Shown piece after piece: positions 42,921-51,995 of a stretch of 64,000 nucleotides of DNA; within the stretch, counting starts at the first letter, position 1; the number at the start of each line of letters is the position of its first letter. The notes beneath the pieces were generated by a model, which was not told where the DNA came from, did no database searches, and saw nothing but the letters and a program-made list of their open reading frames with translations. The translations under genes were made by a program, and so were the position numbers. The stretch is from Pseudomonadota bacterium (GTDB taxonomy: Bacteria > Pseudomonadota > Gammaproteobacteria > Steroidobacterales > Steroidobacteraceae), in assembly GCA_021792755.1 (NCBI GenBank), contig JAJYUA010000005.1, positions 1 to 64,000 on the forward strand. Reading direction: 5' to 3'.

Positions 42921-43847
42921 GTGACAGTGCCGGAATTCATTCCCGTGCAAAGCGGCGCCGGCGGCGCAGAAACCGAGTACCGGGTACGCCTGGCGGACGG
43001 ACGTACTCTCGCGTGCCTCGGCCTCGGGGACCCCGTTGGCTCGCCCGTGCTGTACTTTCACGGCTTCCCGGGCTCGCGCCTCGAAGCCCGGGTGGCCGCC
43101 GCCGCCGCCGGCCGGCTGGGCCTGCGGCTGTTGGCCGTCGATCGTCCGGGATTCGGGCAGTCCGCCTTCCAGCCCGGACGGCGCATCGGCGATTGGCCCG
43201 CCGACGTCACCGCCCTGGCAGACGAGCTCGGCCTCGAGCGCTTCGCGATCGTGGGCGTGTCGGGAGGGGCGCCGTATGCGCTTGCCTGCGCCGCTTCGCT
43301 CGCTGATCGGCTCACCGGTGTGGCGCTGCTGTGCCCCCTCGGCCCGCTCGCCATCGCCGGCAGCACCGCGGGCATGGTCACCCATGACCGGGTGCTGCTG
43401 ACGCTTGCCGCTCGCGCGCCGCCGCTGGCCCGCGCGGTGGCGCACGTGCTCACGCGCTGGATACGTCGCAGCCCGGACAGGTGCCTCGAGTTCCTGACGG
43501 CCGGCCTGAACTCGCCCGACCGGGACCTGTTTGCCGATCCCGGCTATCGCTCACTGATGTCCCGCAGCACGATGGAGGCCCTGCGTCAGGGCGGGCAGGG
43601 TGCGGCATGGGAGCTGACGCTGATTGCGCGGCCCTGGGATTTTCGCCTCGAGGACGTGCGCATGCGCGTCACCCTCTGGCAGGGGCTCGCCGACCAGATT
43701 CTCCCCGCGGCCATGGCCCGCAGGTGGGCGGCCCGGCTGCCGGCGTGCGAGAGCCGCTACATCCCGGGCGAAGGGCATCTTTCGCTGGTGGTGCATCGCC
43801 TAGGCGAGGCCCTCGCCGAGCTGCGGCCGGTCGATCCGGCGCGCTGA
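42921..43847 (+). CDS. alpha/beta hydrolase
   Basis: A 308-residue alpha/beta-hydrolase fold protein. The oxyanion-hole region is VLYFHGFPGSRLEARVAA, the nucleophile elbow is GVSGGAPYALA (Ser), an acidic residue lies in LWQGLADQILP, and the catalytic His is in IPGEGHLSLV. The start is GTG 42921. A TAATAT box ends six bases upstream, so the mRNA may be leaderless. Substrate is unknown; the sequence is of the general esterase/epoxide-hydrolase type. Confidence 0.9.
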   Translation: MTVPEFIPVQSGAGGAETEYRVRLADGRTLACLGLGDPVGSPVLYFHGFPGSRLEARVAAAAAGRLGLRLLAVDRPGFGQSAFQPGRRIGDWPADVTALADELGLERFAIVGVSGGAPYALACAASLADRLTGVALLCPLGPLAIAGSTAGMVTHDRVLLTLAARAPPLARAVAHVLTRWIRRSPDRCLEFLTAGLNSPDRDLFADPGYRSLMSRSTMEALRQGGQGAAWELTLIARPWDFRLEDVRMRVTLWQGLADQILPAAMARRWAARLPACESRYIPGEGHLSLVVHRLGEALAELRPVDPAR

Positions 43848-43891
43848 TCGAGCCGCAGTCCGCCGGGGTCGGGCGATCGATCGGGGCGCGT

Positions 43892-44146
43892 TCATTGCCG
43901 GCCATGCAACAGGGTCTGCCACGCGCGCAGGAGCTGATGCCAGGCCGGCCGAACGTGCTGGCGCAGAGCTGCGAGCGAGCCGTTGTCCGCGATCGCCTGC
44001 TCCAGATCGGCGAGGATCTCGGCTCGATCGGGATTGGCCGCGAGTGAGCGCTCGGCCGAGTCGAGATACCCCGCCAATGCCGCGTGCGCGTCGTCCTCGA
44101 GCTGGTAGGCCCGACCACTGAGGCTCACGGAGATGACTGGCCGCAT
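43892..44146 (-). CDS. small protein resembling the N-terminus of PspC-domain proteins
   Basis: An 84-residue protein. Its first 55 residues (ISVSLSGRAYQLEDDAHAAL, then YLDSAERSLAANPDRAEILA with DLEQAIAD) match the N-terminal segment found before the PspC domain in some proteobacterial proteins. The PspC membrane part is absent, and the last 30 residues are different. It may be a truncated remnant or a stand-alone version. It starts 3 bp after the PadR gene, so it is co-transcribed and probably repressed by PadR. Confidence 0.6.
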   Translation of the reverse strand: MRPVISVSLSGRAYQLEDDAHAALAGYLDSAERSLAANPDRAEILADLEQAIADNGSLAALRQHVRPAWHQLLRAWQTLLHGRQ

Positions 44147-44149
44147 GAT

Positions 44150-44473
44150 TCAACTCCCCAGCGAATCGATCGTCTGATTGAGGCGCGCCCAGTAGGCGTC
44201 GAATTCGCTCAGCTGCCGCTCACCGGCGCCGGTGAGGCGGTAATACTTGCGAGGCGGGCCGGCTTCGGATTCCTGCCAGTGGTAATCGAGCAGCCCTTCG
44301 CGCCGCAGACGGCTCAGGAGCGGGTACAACGTGCCTTCCTGCGTGGCGAAATCCGTCGCCGCCAGTTTCTTCAGAATGTCGGCGGAGTAGACCGTGGAGC
44401 CGCTGATGATCCGCAGCACCAGGAACTCCAGGAATCCCTTGCGCAGCGCACCGAGTTTCGGGTCCTCGCTCAT
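44150..44473 (-). CDS. PadR-family transcriptional regulator
   Basis: A 107-residue PadR winged-helix repressor. Blocks: GALRKGFLEFLVLRIISG, the recognition helix in FATQEGTLYPLLSRLRREGL, and YHWQESEAGPPRKYYRLTGA (the wing). ATG 44473 is chosen; an upstream ATG/TTG at 44500 lies inside the palindromic site. It is expected to repress its own two-gene operon. The ligand is unknown. Confidence 0.93.
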   Translation of the reverse strand: MSEDPKLGALRKGFLEFLVLRIISGSTVYSADILKKLAATDFATQEGTLYPLLSRLRREGLLDYHWQESEAGPPRKYYRLTGAGERQLSEFDAYWARLNQTIDSLGS

Positions 44474-44485
44474 TTGATGTAAAGC

Positions 44486-44505
44486 TACCTTGTTATGCAA
44501 AGGTA
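44486..44505. promoter_or_regulatory. probable PadR operator
   Basis: The 20-bp palindrome has arms TACCTT and AAGGTA around eight bases and lies 12 bp upstream of the padR start. Position and symmetry fit an autoregulatory PadR site. It could also affect the divergent DUF938 gene at 44575. Confidence 0.6.
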
Positions 44506-44574
44506 CAGAATTGGCGTAGCCCGATCAAGCTCTTCGCGCCGTGCCTGAGCCGGGACGGCTATGATGGGTCGGCC

Positions 44575-45201
44575 ATGCCCGATGAGAAACCCTACGCCGA
44601 GGCCTGCGACCGCAATCGGGAGCCGATCCTCGAGGTGCTCCGGGTGCGCTTCGCGGACCGGCACCGCGTGCTCGAGATCGGCAGCGGGACCGGCCAGCAC
44701 GCGGTGCACTTCGCCTCGGCCCTGCCTCAGCTCACCTGGCAGACCTCCGACCTCGAGGCGAACCTGGCCGGCATCCGTCTTTGGCTCGAGGCAGCCCGCC
44801 TGCCGAATGTGCCGCCACCGCTTGCGCTCGATGTCTTTGGCCCCTGGCCCGCCACCCGATTCGACGCCGTATTCACGGCGAACACCTTGCACATCATGAG
44901 CTGGGAGGGCGTACGCGCTCTGTTTGCCGCACTGCCCGGAGTGCTGACGGAGGACGGCGTGCTTGCCGTGTACGGGCCCTTCAACTACGGCGGCGCTTTC
45001 ACCAGTGCGAGCAATGCCGCGTTCGATGCCTGGCTCAAGCAGCGCTCCTCGGCGAGCGGGATCCGGGATTTCGGCGCGGTCGATGCACTGGCCCGCTCCT
45101 GCGGGCTGACACTCGTGGAGGATCGGGTCATGCCGGCGAACAATCGCACCCTGGTGTGGCGCCGATCCGGGGAGGTCTCGACCCGTAAGGCCTGCGCGTG
45201 A
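44575..45201 (+). CDS. DUF938 SAM-dependent methyltransferase
   Basis: A 208-residue protein of the DUF938 family. The start PYAEACDRNREPILEVLR is characteristic, followed by the SAM-binding motif VLEIGSGTGQHAVHFA, SDLEANLAGIRLWL, the TANTLHIMSWEGVRALF block, YGPFNYGGAFTSASNAAFD, and the ending MPANNRTLVWRR. Methyl acceptor is unknown. Divergent from padR across about 100 bp. Confidence 0.93.
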   Translation: MPDEKPYAEACDRNREPILEVLRVRFADRHRVLEIGSGTGQHAVHFASALPQLTWQTSDLEANLAGIRLWLEAARLPNVPPPLALDVFGPWPATRFDAVFTANTLHIMSWEGVRALFAALPGVLTEDGVLAVYGPFNYGGAFTSASNAAFDAWLKQRSSASGIRDFGAVDALARSCGLTLVEDRVMPANNRTLVWRRSGEVSTRKACA

Positions 45202-45213
45202 GGCGCAAGCCGC

Positions 45214-45870
45214 TCAGAGCCGCCGCACCTGCAACGTCGTGCCGGACAGGCGGGTGGAGGTGGGCACAGCACCACGCCTGGGGGCTCGCGGCGCAGGCCG
45301 GGAAGAGCCGGAGCCGCCGCTGAAGATCACCTGCGCATGGGCCTGCTTCGCAGTCCAGAATCCCATTCTGATCTCGCTCTGGAGCTGACCGGGCGCCCAG
45401 CCCGCGTGGCCGGCATAGATCCGCAGACCCTGCATGGGCCTTTGCCGATGAAGCAGACGCAGCAGCAACCCCGGGTCGCCGCTCAGGTACACCCCGTGCA
45501 GGACCTGAACGGCGTGGGGGAAAGCGCCCTGAGCACGGAACAAGAACCACACGGAGCCGATCTCGACGGGGCCGCCGAAATACACCGTGCCGCCCGCGTG
45601 CGCGAGGCGCTTGATGCCCGGGAACAGGGCCGAGACGCGGATCGAGGTCGGTTTGTTGATGATGAGGCCGATCGGAGCCGGACCGAGATCGTTCATCACC
45701 AGCACGACCGATTTCGCGAAGAAGGGATCGGAGAGCTCGCGGCGAGCGATGAGAAGGATCGCCGTGAGAGGCTTCGCGGCGGCGAGTGCGCAAGACGAAC
45801 CCGGCCAAAGCAGGAGCGCGCAGAGTGTGCCTGCCACGCAACGCCGTAGGCTGGAACCGCGTTTCATCAT
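45214..45870 (-). CDS. algH: YqgE/AlgH-family protein with signal peptide
   Basis: A 218-residue YqgE/AlgH (DUF179) protein. The family core reads LLIARRELSDPFFAKSVVLV, GPAPIGLIINKPTSI, VYFGGPVEIGSVWFL and HAGWAPGQLQSEI. Unlike typical cytoplasmic AlgH (about 185 residues), it starts with a hydrophobic signal-like segment (ATG 45870: RRCVAGTLCALLLWPGSSCA) and ends with a basic tail. Export is therefore likely, which is unusual for the family. Other in-frame starts lie at 45867 and 45882. The gene converges on the DUF938 gene. Confidence 0.82.
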   Translation of the reverse strand: MMKRGSSLRRCVAGTLCALLLWPGSSCALAAAKPLTAILLIARRELSDPFFAKSVVLVMNDLGPAPIGLIINKPTSIRVSALFPGIKRLAHAGGTVYFGGPVEIGSVWFLFRAQGAFPHAVQVLHGVYLSGDPGLLLRLLHRQRPMQGLRIYAGHAGWAPGQLQSEIRMGFWTAKQAHAQVIFSGGSGSSRPAPRAPRRGAVPTSTRLSGTTLQVRRL

Positions 45871-45968
45871 GATGCCCGGCATGCAGGCCCGCCTGTCGGG
45901 GCCGTGCGGAAAGTCAAGCCGCGTACGATATCGCCGCAATTCTACGCCGTCGGCGCGGGGCCGGGGTC

Positions 45969-46013
45969 TCATCGCCGCGGAATGCGCGGCAGACCGGTGT
46001 GCTGAGTGCGAAA
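45969..46013 (-). repeat. 45-bp repeat, copy A (end of the chimeric gene)
   Basis: This segment matches 47905-47949 at 40 of 45 positions in the same orientation and encodes the same C-terminal peptide, [14 protein letters not shown] plus stop, in both genes. Homology fades further into the coding region. Confidence 0.75.
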
Positions 46014-46586
46014 GGGGCGGGGCTTGCTCGAGCGGCGTGCGCCCGGCCGGGCAGCCGTCTGCGCGCTCCGAGCCCCCCGTCGCGAGGTCGGAGGAGCCCG
46101 CTGCTCGGCGCTCATCGGCGGCCCGTTCGCTCGGCCCTTGCCCGTCGGCGGAGCCGGCGTCGAGCCGCCCAGGCTCACCGGCGTGGCCGCCCCGAGGTTC
46201 GTGGCCGGAGCCATGGCCGCGATGGGACTGGCGTAGAGAATGTAAGTGCCCGCGCTCGCGGCGCGCGCTCCGGAGGGCGCGACGTAGCCCACCACGGGCA
46301 TGGGGGCGGCGAGGATGGCCTTGACGATCTCGCGCATGGACGTCTCGAGACCCCCGGGGGTGTCGATTTCCAGAATGACGAAGGGGCTGCCTCGCCGGGC
46401 CGCCGCGTGCAGGCCGTGCACGACGTAGCGCGCGCTCGCCGGTCCGATGGCCCCGCTCAGATCGAGCCCGATCGCCGCGCGCGAGGCGGCCGCAGGAGCG
46501 GCGGGCGGCGCGGACCGAGCCGTCGCGAGCCCTCCGGAGAGCCCCAGCATCAGCGCGGGCAGCAAGGCCTTCATAGGGAGATTCAT
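45969..46586 (-). CDS. chimeric protein: NfeD protease N-terminus joined to a YgiQ-like tail
   Basis: A 205-residue frame. Residues 1-160 match the ClpP-like protease domain of the NfeD protein at 38 kb. They include the signal peptide, [20 protein letters not shown], the Ser motif [14 protein letters not shown] and [10 protein letters not shown]. Homology stops at PPMSAEQRA. The membrane and OB domains are missing; the last 40 residues resemble the YgiQ C-terminus (shared [10 protein letters not shown]). ATG 46586 follows AGAGG. It looks like a recombination product. The protease half lacks the Lys region expected after the Ser motif, so activity is doubtful. Confidence 0.7.
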   Translation of the reverse strand: MNLPMKALLPALMLGLSGGLATARSAPPAAPAAASRAAIGLDLSGAIGPASARYVVHGLHAAARRGSPFVILEIDTPGGLETSMREIVKAILAAPMPVVGYVAPSGARAASAGTYILYASPIAAMAPATNLGAATPVSLGGSTPAPPTGKGRANGPPMSAEQRAPPTSRRGARSAQTAARPGARRSSKPRPFRTQHTGLPRIPRR

Positions 46587-46685
46587 TATCCTCTTGCGCC
46601 GCCACCGGGCAACTTGCGGCCACCACCGATAGGCGCACCGGCGCCCGCCTGCGCGCAGCGCCCCGGGCGCCACGCACCAAACGAC

Positions 46686-47153
46686 CTACTGTCCGAGCGG
46701 CTTGACGTACACGCGCTGCGTCTTGGCGAGAACGTAATCGAGCGCGGGGTAGAAAAAATGCGCCTCCGCACGCAAGGCATTCGAGCGCACCACGATCCGC
46801 TCCAGACCCTGTCTCCGAGCCCAGCGCTCCGCGCACTGCACCAGCTGCCGGCCCACGCCGGCACGGCGGGCGATGCTTCCGACGACCAGACCCAGAATCT
46901 CGGCGGCCGCGCCGCCCTCGAGCGAAATCACCCGGCCGACGTGGATCCAACCGGCCAACCCGCTTGTCGGCTCCGACGGCGCGCCACCGCGCTCGGCGAC
47001 GAAGACGGCGTGATCGGGCCGCTCGGCCAGCAATGCCAGGCGCTGGCGCAGGATCTCGGCATCGGCTCGGTAGCCGAGTTCCTCGGTCAGCTGCGCGAGC
47101 GCCGGCGCATCGGTTGCGGCCGCCGTCCGCAGGGTCAACGCGGTATCGGTCAT
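46686..47153 (-). CDS. GNAT-family N-acetyltransferase
   Basis: A 155-residue GNAT protein. Motif A, the acetyl-CoA pyrophosphate loop, is in LGLVVGSIARRAGVGRQLVQ, preceded by a LAGWIHVGRVISLEGGAAAE strand pair. The C-terminal strand contains the ALRAEAHFFYPALDYVLAKT segment typical of the group. Substrate is unknown. The start overlaps the stop of the upstream acetyltransferase (ATGA), so both are one unit. Confidence 0.9.
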   Translation of the reverse strand: MTDTALTLRTAAATDAPALAQLTEELGYRADAEILRQRLALLAERPDHAVFVAERGGAPSEPTSGLAGWIHVGRVISLEGGAAAEILGLVVGSIARRAGVGRQLVQCAERWARRQGLERIVVRSNALRAEAHFFYPALDYVLAKTQRVYVKPLGQ

Positions 47154-47887
47154 GGGTGCTCCAGTGCCGTTGTTGTTTCGTCTCTTACCCGTGCACGCCG
47201 CTCGGCCCGCCGCAACACCCGCACGTTCATCTCGGCACGCACCTCGAAACCGAGCGAGCGGTAGAGCGTAATGGCCGGCGTGTTGGTTTTCCAGGCCTGC
47301 AGGAACGCCTGCTCACCGCGCTGGTGGATGGCGGCGGTCACCGCGGCCGTCAGCCGGCGCGCGAAGCCTCGGCCCCGGAAGTCAGGATGCGTGCAGACCG
47401 CACTCACCTCGGTGTATCCCGGGAAGCTGAACCGCTCCCCGGCCATGGCCGCGAGCCGCCCATCGATGCGGATGCCGAGGAACCGCCCGAGCGAGTGCGT
47501 GCGCGGCTCGAACGGACCCGGCTCGGTGAGCCGCGCGAGCGCGAACATCTCGGCCGCGTCGCGCTCGGTCAGCGTGAGCAGCGGCTCCGGGCCCGCAGGA
47601 ACATCGATCGTGCCCGGCGCCGTCATCTGCACGCCCTGCAGGCTGCGCTCCACCGCGAGGCCCCTCGGCACGATGACCGGCTGCGCCTGCGCGATGCAGA
47701 TGCGCTCGCCGGGTCCGACCAGGGCAGCCAGCTCGGCGAGGGCCGCGTCGGACTCATCGCGCTGTCCGGCAAATGCACTGAACTGCGGCCGGTAGCGCCG
47801 GGCGAGCGTCCCGCCTGCGGCGAGGGACGCGTGCCGCGAGACGAGGCTCGCCCACACGGGACGATCGAGGGGAGTCGGATCGGACAC
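47150..47887 (-). CDS. GNAT-family N-acetyltransferase (FR47-like)
   Basis: A 245-residue protein with a non-catalytic GNAT-like N-terminal half. An FR47-type acetyltransferase domain follows: RFSFPGYTEVSAVCTHPDFR, GRGFARRLTAAVTAAIHQRG (acetyl-CoA loop), FLQAWKTNTPAITLYRSLGF. Two-domain members of this type acetylate small molecules or amino acids; the substrate is unknown. The start is 17 bp after the ygiQ stop, and it is co-directional with the next acetyltransferase. Confidence 0.9.
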   Translation of the reverse strand: MSDPTPLDRPVWASLVSRHASLAAGGTLARRYRPQFSAFAGQRDESDAALAELAALVGPGERICIAQAQPVIVPRGLAVERSLQGVQMTAPGTIDVPAGPEPLLTLTERDAAEMFALARLTEPGPFEPRTHSLGRFLGIRIDGRLAAMAGERFSFPGYTEVSAVCTHPDFRGRGFARRLTAAVTAAIHQRGEQAFLQAWKTNTPAITLYRSLGFEVRAEMNVRVLRRAERRARVRDETTTALEHP

Positions 47888-47904
47888 GGCGGCCGACCGC
47901 GGGA

Positions 47905-47949
47905 TCAGCGCCGCGGCGTGCGCGGCAAGCCGGTGTGCTGAGTGCGAAA
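47905..47949 (-). repeat. 45-bp repeat, copy B (3' end of ygiQ)
   Basis: This is the 3' end of the intact ygiQ gene and matches 45969-46013 at 40 of 45 positions. Because it belongs to a full-length gene, it is the likely source and copy A the derivative. Confidence 0.75.
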
Positions 47950-50055
47950 CGGCAGAGGCCGCTTCGCGCGGGCAGCGGGCGCGCGCGCGCCGCGCCGGCC
48001 CTCGTGGGCCGCACCGGTGCCCGGGGGCTGATACGCCGGCACCAGCTGCCCTCTGGCGCTGCCGATCAGGTCGGCGCGCCCCATGCGGCGCAGCGCTTCA
48101 CGCAGCATCGGCCAGTTGTTGGGATCATGGTAGCGCAGGAACGCCTTGTGCAGCCGCCGTACCTTCAGCCCTTTCGGGACGGGCACATCCCCGCCGCTGC
48201 GGCGCACGCGCTTCAGCGGATTCTTGCCCGAGTGATACATGGCGGTGGCGCTCGCCATGGGCGAGGGCAGGAACGCCTGCACCTGATCGGCGCGAAAGCC
48301 ATTGCGTTTCAGCCACAGGGCGAGTTCCAGCATGTCCTCGTCGCGGGTGCCGGGGTGGGCGGCAATGAAGTACGGGATGAGGTATTGCTCCTTGCCCGCC
48401 TCGCGCGAGTAACGATCGAACAGTGCCTTGAAGCGGTCGTATGCGCCGATGCCGGGCTTCATCATCATCGACAGCGGCCCCGCGGAAATCGCCTCCGGGG
48501 CGATCTTGAGGTACCCGCCGGTGTGATGCTGCGCAAGCTCCTTGACGTACTCGGGCGACTCGACAGCGAGGTCATAGCGCACGCCCGAGGCGATGAGCAC
48601 CTTGCGGATCCCGGGCAGCTCGCGCACCTTGCGGTACAGCGCCACGAGCGGCGCGTGATCGGTGTCGAGGTTCGGGCAGATCCCCGGGTAAACACACGAG
48701 GGCCGCCGGCACGCGCTCTCGATCTCGCGACTGCGGCACGCCAGGCGGTACATGTTGGCGGTCGGTCCGCCGAGGTCCGAGATCACCCCGGTGAAACCGG
48801 GCACCTGGTCGCGGATCGCCTCGACTTCGCGTACGACCGACTGTTCGGAGCGGCTCTGGATGATGCGTCCTTCGTGCTCGGTGATCGAGCAGAACGAGCA
48901 GCCGCCGAAGCAGCCGCGTTGGATCGCCACCGAGAAACGGATCATCTTGTAGGCCGGGATGTTGGCCGCGCCGTAACGCGGGTGCGGTGTGCGCTGATAG
49001 GGACGCTCATACACCCAGTCGAGCTCCGCGGTGGTGAGCGGAATCGGCGGCGGATTGAGCCACACCTCGAGGTCGCCGTGCCGCTGCACCAGGGCCCGCG
49101 CGTTGCCCGGATTCGACTCCAGATGCAGGATGCGCGAGGCATGCGCATACAACACCGGGTCGGCCGCAACCTGCTCGTAGGAGGGCATGCGGATGACGCT
49201 GCGCGCCCGGTCGGTGTTCTTGACGCGGCGCACGAAACGCACGACGGTCGCGGCGGAGGCACTCGGCGCCGCGGGGCGCGCCTCGGGCGGGCGCTGCTCT
49301 GACATGGCGTAGGGGTCGGGGTGCGGCTCGAGGGGGCCCGGCGCATCGAGATGGGTCGAGTCGATCTCGATCCACCCCGACGGCACGGATCTGCGCACGA
49401 ACGCCGTGCCGCGGATGTCGGTCAGCTCGTCAATCGGCTCACCCGCCGCCAGGCGATGGGCGATCTCGCAGACCTGCCGCTCGCCGTTGCCGTACACGAG
49501 CAGATCCGCCTTGGCGTCGAGCAGCACGGAGCGGCGGACTTTCTCCGACCAGTAATCGAAATGCGCAATGCGCCGCAGCGAGGCTTCGATCCCACCGATG
49601 ATGACGGGCACGTCCTTGAACACCTCGCGCACGCGCTGGGCATACACGATCACCGAGCGGTCCGGTCGGCCTCCCCCCACGCCCTCCGGCGTGTACGCAT
49701 CGTCGCTGCGCACCCGCCGATCCGCCGTATACCGGTTCACCATCGAGTCCATATTGCCGGCGGTGATGCCGAAGAACAGGTTGGGCCGGCCGAGCGCGGC
49801 GAACGGCGTCGCGCTGTGCCAGTCGGGCTGCGCAATGATCCCGACGCGAAAGCCCTGCCCCTCCAGCACGCGCCCGATGATGGCCATGCCGAAACTCGGC
49901 AGGTCCACGTACGCATCGCCCGTCACCAGGATGACGTCGCAGCTGTCCCAGCCGAGCGCGTCCATCTCGGCGCGCGACATGGGCAGGAAAGGCGCAGTGC
50001 CGAAGCACGCGGCCCAGTGTTGGCGATAACCCGTGATGTCGCGTGCGGTCTGCAT
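47905..50055 (-). CDS. YgiQ-family radical SAM protein
   Basis: A 716-residue YgiQ. The N-terminal domain has [20 protein letters not shown] and [20 protein letters not shown]. The radical-SAM [4Fe-4S] motif is [16 protein letters not shown] (CxxxCxxC), followed by [10 protein letters not shown] and the [15 protein letters not shown] Cys-rich segment. The ending is [21 protein letters not shown] basic tail finishes with [14 protein letters not shown]. Reaction and substrate are not established for the family. ATG 50055. The tail reappears in the chimeric gene at 45969. Confidence 0.94.
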   Translation of the reverse strand: MQTARDITGYRQHWAACFGTAPFLPMSRAEMDALGWDSCDVILVTGDAYVDLPSFGMAIIGRVLEGQGFRVGIIAQPDWHSATPFAALGRPNLFFGITAGNMDSMVNRYTADRRVRSDDAYTPEGVGGGRPDRSVIVYAQRVREVFKDVPVIIGGIEASLRRIAHFDYWSEKVRRSVLLDAKADLLVYGNGERQVCEIAHRLAAGEPIDELTDIRGTAFVRRSVPSGWIEIDSTHLDAPGPLEPHPDPYAMSEQRPPEARPAAPSASAATVVRFVRRVKNTDRARSVIRMPSYEQVAADPVLYAHASRILHLESNPGNARALVQRHGDLEVWLNPPPIPLTTAELDWVYERPYQRTPHPRYGAANIPAYKMIRFSVAIQRGCFGGCSFCSITEHEGRIIQSRSEQSVVREVEAIRDQVPGFTGVISDLGGPTANMYRLACRSREIESACRRPSCVYPGICPNLDTDHAPLVALYRKVRELPGIRKVLIASGVRYDLAVESPEYVKELAQHHTGGYLKIAPEAISAGPLSMMMKPGIGAYDRFKALFDRYSREAGKEQYLIPYFIAAHPGTRDEDMLELALWLKRNGFRADQVQAFLPSPMASATAMYHSGKNPLKRVRRSGGDVPVPKGLKVRRLHKAFLRYHDPNNWPMLREALRRMGRADLIGSARGQLVPAYQPPGTGAAHEGRRGARAPAARAKRPLPFRTQHTGLPRTPRR

Positions 50056-50171
50056 GTTCTGTGGAATCCGGCGCCCGGCGCCGGCCTCAAGCGCCCGCGC
50101 GTGTGGGCCAGTCGGACAACGGAGAGCGGCCAGCAGCCGCAGCGTGCGCTACGCCAGCCGTGGATCGCAGA

Positions 50172-51377
50172 TCAGTATATCAGAAAGGGCTGGCGCTCGG
50201 CCTGCCAGGACGCCTCGTCGGCGGCGGCGAGCGTCTCCAGATCGGCGGCGGTGGCCGCCGGATCGTCCACCCAGCGGCGCAGCAACTCCCCGCCGGTGAT
50301 GACATCGATCGCCGGCCGCTCGCGCTCGTACTCGTACGGGAAGTCCCTCCACAGCGGGTACTCGGGCCGCAGCCGCCGCAGCGTCTTGAACACGAGCGCC
50401 ATCAGCCTCCAGGGCCGGAACGCCTCGTGTTGGTAGTGGAGCGGATCCTCGACGTGAACCTGCACCCCGGCGCAGAGCCGCCCGGCGTGCTTGTGGAAGG
50501 TCGGCTCGAACCAACAGGGCCGCAAACGGCAACCGCGCAGCCAGCGCGGGGAGAGCCGGTGCATCGTCTCGAGCAGCGCCTGCGCATCGAGATCGGGCGC
50601 ACCGAAGCACTCCAGCGGCCGGGTCGTACCGCGGCCTTCCGAGAGCGTCGTCCCTTCCAGCATCACCGTGCCGGGATAGCAGCGCGCCATCCACAAATTG
50701 GGCGCATTGGGGCTCGGATTGATCCAGGTTCGCGAGCCGGCCGGCCAGCCGTGCCCGGGAGGAGCGTAAGGGTTCCAGCCCTCCATGGGGAGGACCTCGC
50801 AGTCCACATCCAGGCTCAGCGTCTTCACGAACCAGCGCGCGAGCTCGCCCAGCGTCAGCCCGTGGCGCATCGGCAGCGGGCCCGCGCCGACGAAGCTCTC
50901 GCAGCCGGCGAGCAGCCTCAGTCCCTCTACGGGCCGGCCGATGGGGTTCGGCCGATCGAGCACCCACACGCTCTTGCGGTGGCGGGCGGCCTCCTCCAGC
51001 ACGTAGCGCAAGGTCGTGACGAACGTGTAGACGCGGCAGCCCACATCCTGCAGGTCGATCAGCAGCACATCGAAGCTGTCCATCATGGCGGCAGTCGGCC
51101 GCCGCACCTCGCCATAGAGGCTGAACACCGGGATGCCGTGCACCGGATCGGTGAAGTCGGCGGACTCCACCATGTTGTCCTGCTTGTCGCCGCGCAGCCC
51201 GTGCTGCGGCCCGAACGCGGAGCTCAGGCGGATGTCCGCAAGTCCCGCCAGAGCATCGAGGGTATGGGTGAGATCCCGGGTGGCGGAGGCCGGGTGCGCG
51301 AGCAGCGCCACGCGTCGGCCGGCCAGCGGCTTGCGCAGCGAGCGCTGGCTGAGCAGGCGATCGATGCCGAATTTCAT
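50172..51377 (-). CDS. DUF1343 (NamZ-like exo-beta-N-acetylmuramidase family) protein
   Basis: A 401-residue DUF1343 protein. Family blocks: VALLAHPASATRDL, SAFGPQHGLRGDKQDNMVES, VFSLYGEVRRPTAAMMDSFD, LIDLQDVGCRVYTFVTTLRY, VLDRPNPIGRPVEGLRL, EGTTLSEGRGTTRPLECFGA. NamZ of this family removes terminal N-acetylmuramic acid from peptidoglycan fragments. No signal peptide is seen, so it should act in the cytoplasm on recycled muropeptides. ATG 51377. It may share a transcript with the DOMON-like gene 33 bp upstream. Confidence 0.88.
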   Translation of the reverse strand: MKFGIDRLLSQRSLRKPLAGRRVALLAHPASATRDLTHTLDALAGLADIRLSSAFGPQHGLRGDKQDNMVESADFTDPVHGIPVFSLYGEVRRPTAAMMDSFDVLLIDLQDVGCRVYTFVTTLRYVLEEAARHRKSVWVLDRPNPIGRPVEGLRLLAGCESFVGAGPLPMRHGLTLGELARWFVKTLSLDVDCEVLPMEGWNPYAPPGHGWPAGSRTWINPSPNAPNLWMARCYPGTVMLEGTTLSEGRGTTRPLECFGAPDLDAQALLETMHRLSPRWLRGCRLRPCWFEPTFHKHAGRLCAGVQVHVEDPLHYQHEAFRPWRLMALVFKTLRRLRPEYPLWRDFPYEYERERPAIDVITGGELLRRWVDDPAATAADLETLAAADEASWQAERQPFLIY

Positions 51378-51410
51378 TCAGTCAGAACCGGTTGTGGGCG
51401 ACGGCTGGAC

Positions 51411-51995
51411 TCAGGTCCCATCGAGCGTGAGCGCAAACGCGTCCGGATGATGGAAGTCCGCTCGCCCGGGCGCGTGCTGCAGCGCCCAGTATGACAGGGC
51501 GCCTGTCTGCTCCTCCACTACCGCGCTCAGGGCCAGGCGCAACCCCCGCTGCGCATCCGCAAGGGGCGTGGGCAGAGGGACGACGGCCTCGAGGACCAGC
51601 GCATCATCCGTGCGCGCCGCCGGGTCCGCTAGTTCCTGCTCACGCTCCCGATACCCGACGGTGATGTGCGGCGGCGCGGGCAGCTCGGCGGGCGTCATGC
51701 CCTGCCGATAGCCGCTGAAGCGATAGACCTGCCACGCGCCCGAGGGCGAGAAGTTGAATTCCAGATAGCCGGGCACAGCGGGGTGCCGTACGAACGCCTC
51801 GAAGCACGTGTGCCGCCACAATGCATCCGAGCGCGACCCGCAATCCGCGACCGGAATGCGAATGCGGCGCAGATCCCCCGCGAGGGTGAATCGAACGCGC
51901 AGCACCACGGGCCGCAGCACATGCGCCTCGGCCTCGAGCAGGCGAACCGAGCCGCAGAGCGAATCGGCGTGGGGGAGCAGGCGAACATAGGTCAT
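51411..51995 (-). CDS. DOMON-like domain protein
   Basis: A 194-residue protein matching a bacterial DOMON-like (carbohydrate-binding type 9-like) family. It starts MTYVRLLPHADSLCGSVRLL. Then come VLRVRFTLAGDLRRIRIPV, LWRHTCFEAFVRHPAVPGYL, EFNFSPSGAWQVYRFSGYRQ, and ALSYWALQHAPGRADFHHPD at the end. Function is unknown; the fold suggests sugar or heme binding. ATG 51995 begins at the conserved N-terminus; the longer frame to 52253 is not conserved. Confidence 0.8.
   Translation of the reverse strand: MTYVRLLPHADSLCGSVRLLEAEAHVLRPVVLRVRFTLAGDLRRIRIPVADCGSRSDALWRHTCFEAFVRHPAVPGYLEFNFSPSGAWQVYRFSGYRQGMTPAELPAPPHITVGYREREQELADPAARTDDALVLEAVVPLPTPLADAQRGLRLALSAVVEEQTGALSYWALQHAPGRADFHHPDAFALTLDGT

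Noticed and set aside
45871-46950. Long upstream extension of the algH frame
   Set aside because: It is antisense-style read-through of other genes on the same strand in a different frame; the signal-like segment at 45870 marks the real start.
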